From contig NZ_CP038799.1 in NCBI RefSeq assembly GCF_012223425.1, positions 62,001-126,000 on the forward strand: a stretch of DNA of 64,000 nucleotides, in the 5' to 3' direction. The notes below the pieces were generated by a model. That model was not told the DNA's origin, ran no database searches, and was given only the letters and a program-made list of their open reading frames with translations. Shown one piece after another: positions 18,823-27,648 of this stretch; the stretch's first letter is position 1, and each line of letters opens with the position of its first letter. Made by a program: the position numbers and the translations under genes. The DNA is from Mycolicibacterium frederiksbergense (GTDB lineage: Bacteria; Actinomycetota; Actinomycetes; Mycobacteriales; Mycobacteriaceae).

Positions 18823-18828
<6 letters not shown>

Positions 18829-18839
18829 TATGATTGACA
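18823..18839. promoter_or_regulatory. MarR-type operator 2
   Basis: Palindrome TGTCAAT-ATG-ATTGACA, perfect 7-bp arms around 3 bp, ending on the first base of the marR start codon at 18839. The two operators are 1 bp apart, so two dimers could bind side by side, repressing both directions. Confidence 0.7.
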
Positions 18840-19264
18840 TGGCTGAGCACCCGCACGATCAGCCGCTCGGCTATCTCCTGCACCGGGTGGCACAGACACT
18901 GCGTACCGAGGTCACCACCACGGTGCTGGAGCCACTGGAATTGGGCTTCCCGCAATACATCTGCATGCGGATACTGTCCAAGGCGCCGGGCCGCTCCAAT
19001 GCCGAACTGGCCCGTGATCTCGCGGTCTCGCCGCAGGCGATGAACATGGTGCTGCGCGGGTTGCAGAGCCGCGGGCTGGTCTCGCGGCCGACGAGCGTCT
19101 CATCCGGGCGGGCGCTGCCCGCGCAGTTGACCCGCGAAGGCCTTGCGCTGCTCAAGCGCACCGACGAGGGCGTGCGCGCGGCAGAGCTCCGCGTGCTCGG
19201 GCATGTCAGTGACGGCGACCGGGATGCACTCAAACGCATCCTGGCCGCCGTCGGCACAGACTGA
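18839..19264 (+). CDS. MarR family transcriptional regulator
   Basis: Winged-helix repressor of 141 residues counted from ATG 18839 (MAEHPHDQPLGY). ATG 18830 is an alternative, and the frame is open from 18815. The HTH is visible in GRSNAELARDLAVSPQAMNMVLRGLQSRGLVSRP, followed by the wing (SVSSGRALPAQLTREG). Two palindromes overlap its own start, so it is almost certainly autoregulated and represses the divergent methyltransferase. A TATGAT at 18829-18834 is a -10-like sequence 5 nt before the ATG, pointing to a leaderless transcript. Ligand unknown. Confidence 0.92.
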   Translation: MAEHPHDQPLGYLLHRVAQTLRTEVTTTVLEPLELGFPQYICMRILSKAPGRSNAELARDLAVSPQAMNMVLRGLQSRGLVSRPTSVSSGRALPAQLTREGLALLKRTDEGVRAAELRVLGHVSDGDRDALKRILAAVGTD

Positions 19265-19279
19265 CGAGCGCTGGACGAT

Positions 19280-21259
19280 CTAATGCCCGTGGCACGCCTT
19301 CGGCGGTGACGGCGGCAGGTCCAGCGCCGGGTTGCCGTCGAAGAAGCCGATCGGCTTGAGGTGGAAACCGGTGTACGCGCACGGCATCACCGGCCAGTCC
19401 TCCGGCCGCACGATGTGATGCGCCCCCAGGGTGTACCAGAGCACCACGTCACTGTCCTCCAGCGGCGCGTCGTCGGCGACGAACTCCGGCAGCCCCTGAA
19501 CGTCGGCCGATTGGTACATGTAGTCACCGGCCGCGAACTTCTCGGCCGGGTCGTACTTCGTCACCCAGAGGTTGTGCTGCAGGAACCGGGCGCGGTCGTA
19601 GATGAAGGAGCCCTCCTGCACCATGACCGGCACGACGTCCTTGGGTACCAGCTTGTAGGCCACCGGGATTCCCAGTTCGTTCTTCTTCGACGGGTTGGTC
19701 ACCTTCCAGTACCGGCCGGTCGACCAGTTCCAGTCGCGCGCACCGGCGGCCTCGGAGGCCACCAGCGTGTCCTGGGTGATCCAGGCGTTGTGGTGCGGGT
19801 TGAGCTCAGGGTCCGGCTCGGGAATCGAATCCACCTCATAGACACTGTTCCCCGCGCCGTCGACACTCATGTCGAGCCGGAAATTGAAGAAGTGCTGGTG
19901 ATTCGGACCGTAGATGCCGGGAGCGACCATCTTGCCCCAGCGCGGCTGCTCACCGGATTCGACCTCGACCGCACCGGTGGTGAGGACGCCGGAGAGCTTC
20001 ACCTCGACCTCGATGGAGGCATCGTTGTAGAAGTACCAGAAGAACCCGTACTCGTAGTTGCCGACGGTGCAGATCATCGAGACGACCAGCCGGCGCGACC
20101 GCCGCACCTCGACCTCACCGGTGCGGAAATCGGTGTGCTTCCAGGAGATGCCGAAATCCTCCTCGTGCATACAGATGGCATTCGGGATGGTGACCGCATT
20201 GCCGTCGGAGTCGTTCACCGTGCCGTCGAAGTAGTGGATCTCCCCGAGACAGTCGCACCCCAGGGTGAGCGGGTTGGCCGAGAAACCCATCCCGACCTCG
20301 CCCATGTCGAAGACGTTCTTGTTCCAGTGTGTGGGTGCGGTGTCGCCGTAGGGCACCACCATCTCCGACAGCGACCCCCGGTACAGGATCGGACGCGTCT
20401 GGCCGCGGTCGGTGTAGGTGACCTCGTGCAGGGTGATGCCCTCGCGCGGGTTGAACCCGATACGCAGAGACCACTTCTGCCACTGCACCTTCCACCCGTC
20501 GACGGTGAAGCTCGGCCCGTCGGGCTGGGTGATCTCGATGGGTTTGACATCATCACGGAACGCGGTGAACGCCGGCCGGTTGTTCTCGTCGAACATGAAC
20601 TTCGGGTCGTAGTTACCCGCCGTCGGAGGCAGTGGCACCACGCCGTGGTCCTCGATGCCGAGCACCTCCATCTTGTCCAGGTCGAAGGTGACGATCAGCC
20701 CCTCGACCGGGCGGGCGTAGCCGTGCTCGGACGGTGCCGCCCGCATGAACGTCAGCGGACGGCAGATCAGTGGCGAGTTGTCGTAGTGGTCCCCGGCACC
20801 GTAATAGCCCGCAGGCCACGGATCGATCATCGCGAGGCTGAAGTCGGTGACGCCTCGTTTGCGCATCGCTTCCTGCCAGCGCGGGTCCTCCCGGACCTTC
20901 TCCTCCACCCCGGTCATGTGCTCGACGAGGTAGGACGGGAAGCGGCCCGGGATCGGCGTCCAGGAGTCGATCACCCGCGCGTCGATATCGACGACGGCCT
21001 CGTAGATCAGTTTGGCCGCGGCGTCATACATCGTCACGAACGCCTGCCGCGGAACCTGCGCGCCGGTAAAGGTCAGCTCCGCGGTCTTGGCCGGCTCCGC
21101 CAGGCTGATCATGACGAACTTCAGCGTCGGTGTCGCGTAGTCGGATTCGGAGATGATGGCGGCGGCTGCCTCGATCTCCGCCCCGCTCAGCGGGTCCAGA
21201 GGGTATCGGGTGGCATCCTCGGTGAGATCGGTAGTCAGCACCGTGCTGTCCATCGTCAT
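19280..21259 (-). CDS. Copper-containing primary amine oxidase
   Basis: Oxidises primary amines to aldehydes with release of ammonia and hydrogen peroxide, using copper and a topaquinone formed from a Tyr. The 659-residue protein has the cofactor motif GNYEYGF (consensus N-Y-D/E). The approach segment is MVVPYGD, then FDMGEVGMG and LGCDCLGEIHYFDG. The copper ligands are in NHQHFFNFRLDM (HxH) and the C-terminal GFHLKPIGFFDGNP region. No signal peptide is visible, so it is probably cytoplasmic. ATG 21259 overlaps the APC permease stop by 4 bp, so the amine substrate is likely imported by that permease. The frame remains open to 21622 but the extra part is antisense-like. Confidence 0.95.
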   Translation of the reverse strand: MTMDSTVLTTDLTEDATRYPLDPLSGAEIEAAAAIISESDYATPTLKFVMISLAEPAKTAELTFTGAQVPRQAFVTMYDAAAKLIYEAVVDIDARVIDSWTPIPGRFPSYLVEHMTGVEEKVREDPRWQEAMRKRGVTDFSLAMIDPWPAGYYGAGDHYDNSPLICRPLTFMRAAPSEHGYARPVEGLIVTFDLDKMEVLGIEDHGVVPLPPTAGNYDPKFMFDENNRPAFTAFRDDVKPIEITQPDGPSFTVDGWKVQWQKWSLRIGFNPREGITLHEVTYTDRGQTRPILYRGSLSEMVVPYGDTAPTHWNKNVFDMGEVGMGFSANPLTLGCDCLGEIHYFDGTVNDSDGNAVTIPNAICMHEEDFGISWKHTDFRTGEVEVRRSRRLVVSMICTVGNYEYGFFWYFYNDASIEVEVKLSGVLTTGAVEVESGEQPRWGKMVAPGIYGPNHQHFFNFRLDMSVDGAGNSVYEVDSIPEPDPELNPHHNAWITQDTLVASEAAGARDWNWSTGRYWKVTNPSKKNELGIPVAYKLVPKDVVPVMVQEGSFIYDRARFLQHNLWVTKYDPAEKFAAGDYMYQSADVQGLPEFVADDAPLEDSDVVLWYTLGAHHIVRPEDWPVMPCAYTGFHLKPIGFFDGNPALDLPPSPPKACHGH

Positions 21260-22767
21260 TTGGCTGTGTCCTCTGCTGTCTTGGTGAGGTCGAAAACGGC
21301 CAGGTGGGCCAGTGCGTCGTCCTGGGAGACCTTCCGCGCCGAGCGGCGCCCGAAGATGTAGACGGTCAGGCCGAGGGCGAACATACCCAGGCTGATCCCG
21401 CCCACCCAGGTCATCCACGTCGCCTGCGGCACGTCGATCCAGGGCGTGACGAACGAGTAGTAGATGCCGCCGACGGTGCCGATGGAACCGACCACGGCGA
21501 CCGTCCACACGCCGGCCATCCCGCCCGGAATCCGCCAGAACTTTTCGGTGGCATACCGATCGGCGTACTTCTTGCGGGCGACGATGACCGGGATCAGGAA
21601 GAAGAACCCGGACAGCAGCCACACGGTGCTCAAGCCGCCCTGCAGATAGATCGTGACGTTGGCCATGCTGCTCTGCGAGTACAGGCCGACCAGGATCAGC
21701 GAGGACAACACACCTTGAATCAGGATGGCCGACACCGGGTTCCGGGTGCGCGGGTTGAGGTGGGTGAAGATGCGCGGCAGGTGACGTTCCAGGCCCGAGA
21801 CGAAGATCAGCCGCGAGTAGGCCACCTGGTAGGTCATCAACGCCACGATGATGATGAACGCCAGCACGATGGCGCAGATCTCCATCAGCCCGGGGAAACC
21901 GGCGACGTCGAGCATCCCGATCACACCGGTCACCGGATCGATCTGGTCACCGGGCAGCGCCATCATGGTGCCCAGCGTGGTCAGCAGGTAGATCGCGACC
22001 AGCGCCACCGACCCCCACAGGATCATCTTCGGGCCGCTCTTGCGCACCGAGAGGAACTCCGCGCCCATGTTGTACGGGGTCTCCACACCCAGCAGGTACA
22101 GCAGCACGGTGCCGTACAGGAAGCCGGCCACGGCGAAGTTGGGAATGGTGGCCTCGGCCCAGCTGAACGGCGTCGCCGATCCGTTGTTCACGGCGAACAG
22201 CAGTCCCGAGACGAAGATCGTCAGCGTCAGAATCCCGTAGACGACGAAGACGATGTTCATGATCTTCTGGTTGGCCGCGAGTTTGGCCAGTGCCAGACCG
22301 ATCACGGTCCACAGGATCACCAACTGCAGGATGATGCTGGTGGTCAACCCGAGCTCGGCGTGGAAGGCCAGCAGCAGGAACTGCAGCACGACCGCCGGTG
22401 AGGATGCGGCATTGAGGATCACCGGCACCCAGGACAGGTATCCGCCGATGAAACCCCACGTCTCGCCCATCGTCCGAGTGGCCCAGATGTACACACCACC
22501 CTGCCCCGGCCACAGGTTGCCGAGCTCCACGACCGCCATTCCCGCCGGGATCAGGAAGGTCAGGATGCCGAGGACCCACATCGGGATGGCGGTCCAGCCG
22601 CCGCCGGCCATCACCGAGGATCCGGTGATCCAGCAGATGATGAACACGTATGCGGCGGTGAGGCCGAACGTCGTCATCACCTTGGGCAGGATCTGTTCGG
22701 GGACAAGCTCGGTGGTCATGAGCTTGTCGCGGTCTGCTGACGCCGGCGCCTCTAATTCTGCAGTCAT
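21256..22767 (-). CDS. APC-superfamily amino acid/amine permease
   Basis: Membrane transporter of 503 residues with about 12-14 hydrophobic segments. N-terminal features include the FGLTAAYVFIICWITGSSVM segment and the ELGNLWPGQGGVYIWATRTMG loop typical of APC transporters. It overlaps both neighbours by 4 bp (ATPase gene upstream, amine oxidase gene downstream). The most economical reading is uptake of an amine or amino acid that the amine oxidase then oxidises. Substrate specificity is not readable. Confidence 0.92.
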   Translation of the reverse strand: MTAELEAPASADRDKLMTTELVPEQILPKVMTTFGLTAAYVFIICWITGSSVMAGGGWTAIPMWVLGILTFLIPAGMAVVELGNLWPGQGGVYIWATRTMGETWGFIGGYLSWVPVILNAASSPAVVLQFLLLAFHAELGLTTSIILQLVILWTVIGLALAKLAANQKIMNIVFVVYGILTLTIFVSGLLFAVNNGSATPFSWAEATIPNFAVAGFLYGTVLLYLLGVETPYNMGAEFLSVRKSGPKMILWGSVALVAIYLLTTLGTMMALPGDQIDPVTGVIGMLDVAGFPGLMEICAIVLAFIIIVALMTYQVAYSRLIFVSGLERHLPRIFTHLNPRTRNPVSAILIQGVLSSLILVGLYSQSSMANVTIYLQGGLSTVWLLSGFFFLIPVIVARKKYADRYATEKFWRIPGGMAGVWTVAVVGSIGTVGGIYYSFVTPWIDVPQATWMTWVGGISLGMFALGLTVYIFGRRSARKVSQDDALAHLAVFDLTKTAEDTAK

Positions 22768-23483
22768 ACGATCTCTCCGTCCCTCATCTGAACGACACGG
22801 CTTGCTTCTTCGGCCACTCCTGCGTCATGGGTGCTGGCGACGACGGTGACACCGAGCGTCGAGCACAGGTCGCGCAGCATGCGCACCACCGTCTCCCCCG
22901 TACGGTGGTCCAGGTTGGCCGTGGGTTCGTCGGCCAACACAAGGGTGGGGTTGCTGATCAGCGACCGCGCGATGGCGGTGCGCTGCTGTTCGCCGCCGGA
23001 CATCTTCGTCGGCTGGTGGTGTATCCGGTGCCCCAGTCCGACGATCTCCAGCAGTTCGGTGGCGCGCCTGCGCAGCGCCTTGCGGTCGTAGGGCTCGAAC
23101 ATCAGTGGCAGTTCCACGTTTTCGACGGCCGACAGGAACGGGATCAGGTTGTAGCTCTGGAAGATGAAGCCGATGGTGTCGTGCCGCAGCGCGGCAAACT
23201 GGCTCTCGCTGAGCTGGGCGGTGTCCTGGCCGGCCACCGTCACCGAGCCCTTGGTCGGCCGGTCCAGCCCACCCATGATGTTCAGCAGGGTGGACTTGCC
23301 ACTGCCGCTGGGCCCCATCAGGCAGACGAATTCGCCCGGCATGACCCGGAGTTCAACGGCGATGAGGGCCTTGACCACCTCATCGCCGAGCTTGTGCAGC
23401 TTCCAGACGTCGGAGATGTCGACGACGGGAGCCGGTGTCACCGATGCGGCGACCTTGACGGGAGTCTCATCGATGGCGGTCAT
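22764..23483 (-). CDS. ABC transporter ATP-binding protein (LolD/MacB type)
   Basis: ATPase of 239 residues with Walker A GPSGSGKST, Q-loop FQSYNLIPFL, signature MSGGEQQRTAIARSL, Walker B LVLADEPTANLDHRTGE and H-loop STHD. Sequence style is that of the LolD/MacB/FtsE group, which works with FtsX-fold permeases such as the two encoded just upstream. These systems usually act mechanically on periplasmic or membrane proteins or extrude lipids and peptides rather than import nutrients. It is 2 bp downstream of the small permease gene and overlaps the APC permease gene by 4 bp. Confidence 0.94.
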   Translation of the reverse strand: MTAIDETPVKVAASVTPAPVVDISDVWKLHKLGDEVVKALIAVELRVMPGEFVCLMGPSGSGKSTLLNIMGGLDRPTKGSVTVAGQDTAQLSESQFAALRHDTIGFIFQSYNLIPFLSAVENVELPLMFEPYDRKALRRRATELLEIVGLGHRIHHQPTKMSGGEQQRTAIARSLISNPTLVLADEPTANLDHRTGETVVRMLRDLCSTLGVTVVASTHDAGVAEEASRVVQMRDGEIV

Positions 23484-23485
23484 GG

Positions 23486-24049
23486 CTATCCTCCGCTGCT
23501 CAGTGATCGGATCGGTGGCCGCGATGCGGCATTCCAGGTGGGGATGATGCTGGTCGCGACGGCCGCGACGATGCTGACCACGACCCCGATGGCCGCGCCG
23601 AGCGCGAGTCCGCCGCCGTCGACACCGCCGGGTGCGAGGCCGGTGACGTCGAGAGCGATGCCGGTGAGTACGGCCAGCCCCGCCCCACCCACGGCGCCCA
23701 CCACCGCGGCCACCACCGGCTCCACGAGCAGGGCGGCCACCACCGGTAGTCGTGGGATACCGTTGGCGCCAAGGACTCCGAGCTCACGGGTGCGGTTGGC
23801 GACGGTGCGGGTGGTGGCCACCGCCACCTCGACAACACCGACCAGCAGGACCGTCACCGCGATCAGCACCACCGCCGCGCCGATCTCATCGGCGTTACCG
23901 AGTGCGGCGGACTGTGCACCGATACCGTCGGACATCCCGAACACGATGACCACCAGGAAGGCTCCGGTCGCGGTGGTGACGGCGGGCAGGATCATCTCGC
24001 GCAGCCGGCGTCGCGCCGACAGCCAGCCGTAGGTGAGTCCGTACTTCAT
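23486..24049 (-). CDS. FtsX-type ABC permease, short subunit
   Basis: Membrane protein of 187 residues from ATG 24049 (MKYGLTYGWLSARRR), overlapping the upstream permease stop by 4 bp. Four hydrophobic segments are seen near residues 20-40, 55-80, 100-130 and 145-170 (for example GAAIGVVVSIVAAVATSII). A conserved cytoplasmic loop RTRELGVLGANGIPR matches the coupling region of FtsX permeases. It lacks the large extracellular domain, so it is a minimal half-permease that probably pairs with the larger upstream subunit. The open frame extends upstream to 24628, but that part overlaps the other permease and is not used. Confidence 0.82.
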   Translation of the reverse strand: MKYGLTYGWLSARRRLREMILPAVTTATGAFLVVIVFGMSDGIGAQSAALGNADEIGAAVVLIAVTVLLVGVVEVAVATTRTVANRTRELGVLGANGIPRLPVVAALLVEPVVAAVVGAVGGAGLAVLTGIALDVTGLAPGGVDGGGLALGAAIGVVVSIVAAVATSIIPTWNAASRPPIRSLSSGG

Positions 24050-25239
24050 CGGCCCCCCAGCAGGTCGACGGGCCGCTGCTGCAGCAACCGGTGCACGGGG
24101 ACCAACGCTCCGACGATCGCCATCGCGGGGATGAACGCCGCAACCATCCCCGCGGCCTGCCCCCACGCGGTGAGCGTCGCGATCTGCGGGATCACCAGCG
24201 CAACAGCCACTCCCGCGCCCAGCACGCCGACGAGATAGGCGGCCAGGAAGGTGATACCGGATTCGACGAGGAAGAAGTACAGCACCTCGTCGGCCAGTCC
24301 GATGCTGCTCATGATGCCGAACTCCCGTTTGCGTTCGGCCACCGCCGCCAGGAAGGAGGACACCGCGATGACGAAACCCAGGATCAGGCCGATGGTCGAG
24401 ATCACCCCGAGGGTGGAGCTGGTGACCTTGCCGGAGAACAGCGCCGAGAACTTCTGCTCGAAGGTCAGCGGCCCCGCTCCGCCCACCGTGTCGTAGATCA
24501 GTCCGGGGCCGGTGGCCTCGGGCTGCACGGACGGGTCCGCCGTGGCGGGCAGACCGGTGGCGGTCCCGAACTCGCTCGCGAGGTCGCGACGGTGTTCCTG
24601 CCCGGTCGGTGCGCCGACCGTCCACCACCCGTTCTCGCCGACGACTGAGCGGGCCAGATCTGTTGACACGGTGATGGATTGGCCACTGCCGGTGATCTCG
24701 GCGAGCAGTGGCTGCCCACCGATGTCGAGGGTCTCCCCCGGTGCGATGCCGAGCCGGTCGGCGAGACCCGCGCCGACGACGGCCTGCCCGCCGGGGACCC
24801 CGTCGGCGCCGCGCAGGGACACCGTGGCACCGTCGAGGGTGGTGGTGCCCGACAGCGTCCGTGTCGTGGTCCAGCCCTGGGGCGCGGAGAAGGTGGGCGC
24901 GGCCCCGTCGGCGACCAGTGCCTGAGCGTCGGGGTCATAGTGCACGCCGCCGGCAGGCACCACCCACAGCTGGGCGTCGCCGAGCACGTCGGTGACCGAA
25001 TCTTCGCCGGTGATGGCGAAACTCGCCGAGATGGTGCGCACGACGGTGACACAGGCGATCGCCAGGGCGATGCCGAGGACGGCTAGCACAAAGCGTTCAG
25101 GACGCCGCCGGATGTTCGCGACCGCGAATCGGACAAGGCACCCGAAGGTGTTTCCCGATGTGCGGGCGATCTCCGGTGACCGAACGATTGTGGGTGCGAG
25201 GGGCTCCACGAGGACGATGGTGGGCGCGCCGTGTTTCAT
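24046..25239 (-). CDS. FtsX/MacB-type ABC permease with extracytoplasmic domain
   Basis: Permease of 397 residues. One membrane helix near 45-65 (RFVLAVLGIALAIACVTVV) is followed by an extracytoplasmic domain of about 200 residues rich in Gly, Thr and Asp. Three C-terminal helices follow from about 275. The FtsX cytoplasmic loop is KREFGIMSSIGLADEVLYFF. This is the first gene of a five-gene operon (two permeases, ATPase, APC permease, amine oxidase). A perfect 8-bp inverted repeat lies 7 bp upstream of its ATG. It is probably a MacB-like mechanotransmission transporter; cargo unknown. Confidence 0.88.
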   Translation of the reverse strand: MKHGAPTIVLVEPLAPTIVRSPEIARTSGNTFGCLVRFAVANIRRRPERFVLAVLGIALAIACVTVVRTISASFAITGEDSVTDVLGDAQLWVVPAGGVHYDPDAQALVADGAAPTFSAPQGWTTTRTLSGTTTLDGATVSLRGADGVPGGQAVVGAGLADRLGIAPGETLDIGGQPLLAEITGSGQSITVSTDLARSVVGENGWWTVGAPTGQEHRRDLASEFGTATGLPATADPSVQPEATGPGLIYDTVGGAGPLTFEQKFSALFSGKVTSSTLGVISTIGLILGFVIAVSSFLAAVAERKREFGIMSSIGLADEVLYFFLVESGITFLAAYLVGVLGAGVAVALVIPQIATLTAWGQAAGMVAAFIPAMAIVGALVPVHRLLQQRPVDLLGGR

Positions 25240-25246
25240 CGAACGC

Positions 25247-25277
25247 GATTCGCGGTATCGGTGGAGTTACGCGAATC
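25247..25277. promoter_or_regulatory. Inverted repeat upstream of ABC/amine oxidase operon
   Basis: GATTCGCG (25247-25254) and CGCGAATC (25270-25277) are perfect 8-bp arms around 15 bp, placed just before the first permease ATG (25239). It could be an operator or a 5'-UTR hairpin. No regulator gene is adjacent. Confidence 0.45.
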
Positions 25278-25327
25278 CTCGTGCGATTACAACAAGGTGA
25301 CCCCCTCGCAACGGATTTCGTCGCCGA

Positions 25328-26722
25328 TCAGTCCTGGATGCGCGCAAACGGGCTGGCTTCTTCGAGCTGAAAGGCCAATTGCAGCAGGCGGCGTTCCTGT
25401 CCGGTGGTCGCGCCGAACATCATCCCGATCGGCAGCCCGGTGGCGGATCGTCCCAGCGGCAGCGAGATCGCGGGGTCTCCGGTGATGTTGGCCAGCGGGG
25501 TGAACGCCACCCACTCGGTCAGCCGGTCGATGATCTGCTGATAGTCCGCAGTCGGGTCCAGGTGCCCCACCGGCGGAGTCACCTCGGCCAGGGTCGGGGT
25601 CAGCAGCACGTCGTACTGAGCGCCCAGTCGTGCGGTGATCCTGCGCGTCCGGGACAGCCGTGCGATGGTCAGCGGCATCCGGTGCAGGTTACGGGCTGCC
25701 AGTTGTTCCAGCCCGAGGGTGAGGTTGTCCAGTTTGTGACGGTCGAAGCTGGGCCCGAAGGTCTTCTTTCCGCCACGCACCAGGGCGAACGCCAGCAGCG
25801 ACCAGTACAGCAGGAAGTCGTTGATGAAGGCCTGCGGAATCGGGTTGGCGATCTGGGTGACCCGGTGCCCGAGCCCCTCCAGCAGCGCTGCGGTCTTGCA
25901 CGTCGCCTCGCGGATCTCCGGGCTGGCTTCGCGGGCAATCGATTCCGTGGTGAAGGCAATCCTCAGCGGGCGGTCACCGGGGCCGGTCACGTCGCCGATG
26001 GCAGGCATCTTCGGGTTGCGCCACAGCAGTTCGGCCTCCCGATAGAAGGCCGCGGTGTCGCGCACCGACCGGGTGAGGACGCCGTTGGCGACGATGCGCA
26101 GCGGCATCTGACGCATCTGCTTGTCCAACGGCAGCCGGCCGCGCGAGGGTTTCAGTCCGACAAGGCCATTGCAGGCCGCCGGAATCCGGATGGAGCCACC
26201 ACCGTCGTTGGCGTGCGCGATGGGGACCACCCCAGCGGCCACGAAGGCGCCCGAGCCCGACGATGAGGCACCGGCGGTGTGATCGGTGTTCCACGGGTTG
26301 CGCACCGCACCGAGGCGGGGATGCTCGGCGGCGGCACTGAAGCCGAACTCGGAGAGCTGGGTCTTGCCCAGCGCCACCAGACCGGTGCCCAGGTAGGTGC
26401 GCGCGAAATCCCCGTCGGCCGGGGCGGCCCGCGGCGTCCAGGCATCGGTGCCGTCCATGGTCGGCATACCGGCGACGTCGGTGTTGTCCTTGACGAAGGT
26501 GGGCACGCCGGAGAAGAAGCCACCGTGCGGGCGGGCGCCGCGGGCGGTGTCGAACGCCCGGTGGGCCAATCCGTTGAGCGCGGGATCGACGGCCTCGGCG
26601 CGGGCGATCGCGGCCTCGATCACCTCGGCGCGCGATACGGCGCCGCTGCGCAGCGCGGCGGCGAGCCCGACCGCGTCCAGATCACCGAGAGCGTCATCAC
26701 CGAATGCGTGGATACGTGCCAT
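25328..26722 (-). CDS. amiC: Amidase (amidase-signature family, AmiC type)
   Basis: Hydrolyses carboxylic amides with a Ser-cisSer-Lys triad. The 464-residue protein shows the Lys in GVPTFVKDNTDVAGMP, the Ser-rich signature GASSSGSGAFVAAG and the second Ser in DGGGSIRIPAACNGLVGLKP. ATG 26722 (MARIHAFGDD) fits the family; the frame continues open to 26782. It occupies the position of M. tuberculosis amiC upstream of tsf (from memory of that genome). Substrate is unknown; the family is broad. Confidence 0.9.
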   Translation of the reverse strand: MARIHAFGDDALGDLDAVGLAAALRSGAVSRAEVIEAAIARAEAVDPALNGLAHRAFDTARGARPHGGFFSGVPTFVKDNTDVAGMPTMDGTDAWTPRAAPADGDFARTYLGTGLVALGKTQLSEFGFSAAAEHPRLGAVRNPWNTDHTAGASSSGSGAFVAAGVVPIAHANDGGGSIRIPAACNGLVGLKPSRGRLPLDKQMRQMPLRIVANGVLTRSVRDTAAFYREAELLWRNPKMPAIGDVTGPGDRPLRIAFTTESIAREASPEIREATCKTAALLEGLGHRVTQIANPIPQAFINDFLLYWSLLAFALVRGGKKTFGPSFDRHKLDNLTLGLEQLAARNLHRMPLTIARLSRTRRITARLGAQYDVLLTPTLAEVTPPVGHLDPTADYQQIIDRLTEWVAFTPLANITGDPAISLPLGRSATGLPIGMMFGATTGQERRLLQLAFQLEEASPFARIQD

Positions 26723-26766
26723 GGCGCCGACGGTACCAGCACGTACCAGAACGGTCCGCAAAAGCA

Positions 26767-26802
26767 CAGAACCCCGCGTCACCGAGATGACGCGGGGTTC
26801 TG
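26767..26802 (-). terminator. Terminator after tsf
   Basis: Perfect 15-bp stem (26767-26781 with 26788-26802) around a 6-nt loop, 11 bp past the tsf stop. Reading the minus strand, it is followed by GTGCTTTTGC, a short U-rich tail. It terminates rpsB-tsf before the amidase gene. Confidence 0.8.
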
Positions 26803-26813
26803 CTGGGTTCTTA

Positions 26814-27629
26814 CTAGGCCTGGCCGACCTCGAACCGGACGAACCGGGTCACGGTCACGCCGGCCTCGTCGAGCAGCGCCTTGACGGACTTCTTGTTGTC
26901 CGACACCGACGGCTGATCGAGCAGCACGACGTCCTTGTAGTAGCCGGTGACGCGACCCTCCACGATCTTGGGCAGCGCCTGCTCCGGCTTGCCCTCCTCC
27001 TTGGCGGTCTCCTCGGCGATACGACGCTCATTGGCGACGACATCGGCCGGCACGTCCTCACGGGTGAGGTACTTGGCCTTCAGCGCGGCGATCTGCAGTG
27101 CGACCGAGTGTGCGGCCTCCTGCGAGTCGCCGGTGAACTCGACGAGCACGCCCACCGCGGGCGGCAGATCGGCGGCACGCTTGTGCAGGTAGGTCTCGAC
27201 CTGGCCGTCGAAGTACGTCGCGCGGCGCAGAACGAGCTTCTCGCCGATCTTGGCCGACAGGTCCGCGATGGCCTGCTCGACGGTGATGTCGCCGATCTTG
27301 GCTGCCTTGAGGGCGTCGACGTCGGCAGCCTTGGCGGCTGCGGCGGCGGTGACGACCTTCTCGGCCAGCTCCTGGAACTCTGCGTTCTTCGCGACGAAGT
27401 CGGTCTCCGAGTTCAGCTCGATCAGTGCACCGTCCTTGGCTGCCACCAGCCCCTCGGCGGTGGCGCGCTCGGCGCGCTTGCCGACGTCCTTGGCACCCTT
27501 GATACGCAGCACCTCGACGGCCTTGTCGAAGTCGCCGTCACTCTCGGCCAGCGCGTTCTTGCAGTCCATCATTCCTGCGCCGGTCAGCTCCCGCAGTCGC
27601 TTGACGTCGGCAGCGGTGTAGTTCGCCAT
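26814..27629 (-). CDS. tsf: Elongation factor Ts
   Basis: Guanine nucleotide exchange factor for EF-Tu. The 271-residue protein begins [19 protein letters not shown] and contains [14 protein letters not shown] and [11 protein letters not shown], both family signatures. ATG 27629 lies 19 bp after the rpsB stop; the frame is open further upstream inside rpsB but that part is not used. Classical rpsB-tsf pair. Confidence 0.98.
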   Translation of the reverse strand: MANYTAADVKRLRELTGAGMMDCKNALAESDGDFDKAVEVLRIKGAKDVGKRAERATAEGLVAAKDGALIELNSETDFVAKNAEFQELAEKVVTAAAAAKAADVDALKAAKIGDITVEQAIADLSAKIGEKLVLRRATYFDGQVETYLHKRAADLPPAVGVLVEFTGDSQEAAHSVALQIAALKAKYLTREDVPADVVANERRIAEETAKEEGKPEQALPKIVEGRVTGYYKDVVLLDQPSVSDNKKSVKALLDEAGVTVTRFVRFEVGQA

Positions 27630-27648
27630 AACAGCTGTCTCCTGGAGA

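Noticed and set aside
19361..21361. Plus-strand open frame of about 660 codons
   Set aside because: Antisense to the copper amine oxidase, whose motifs are unambiguous.
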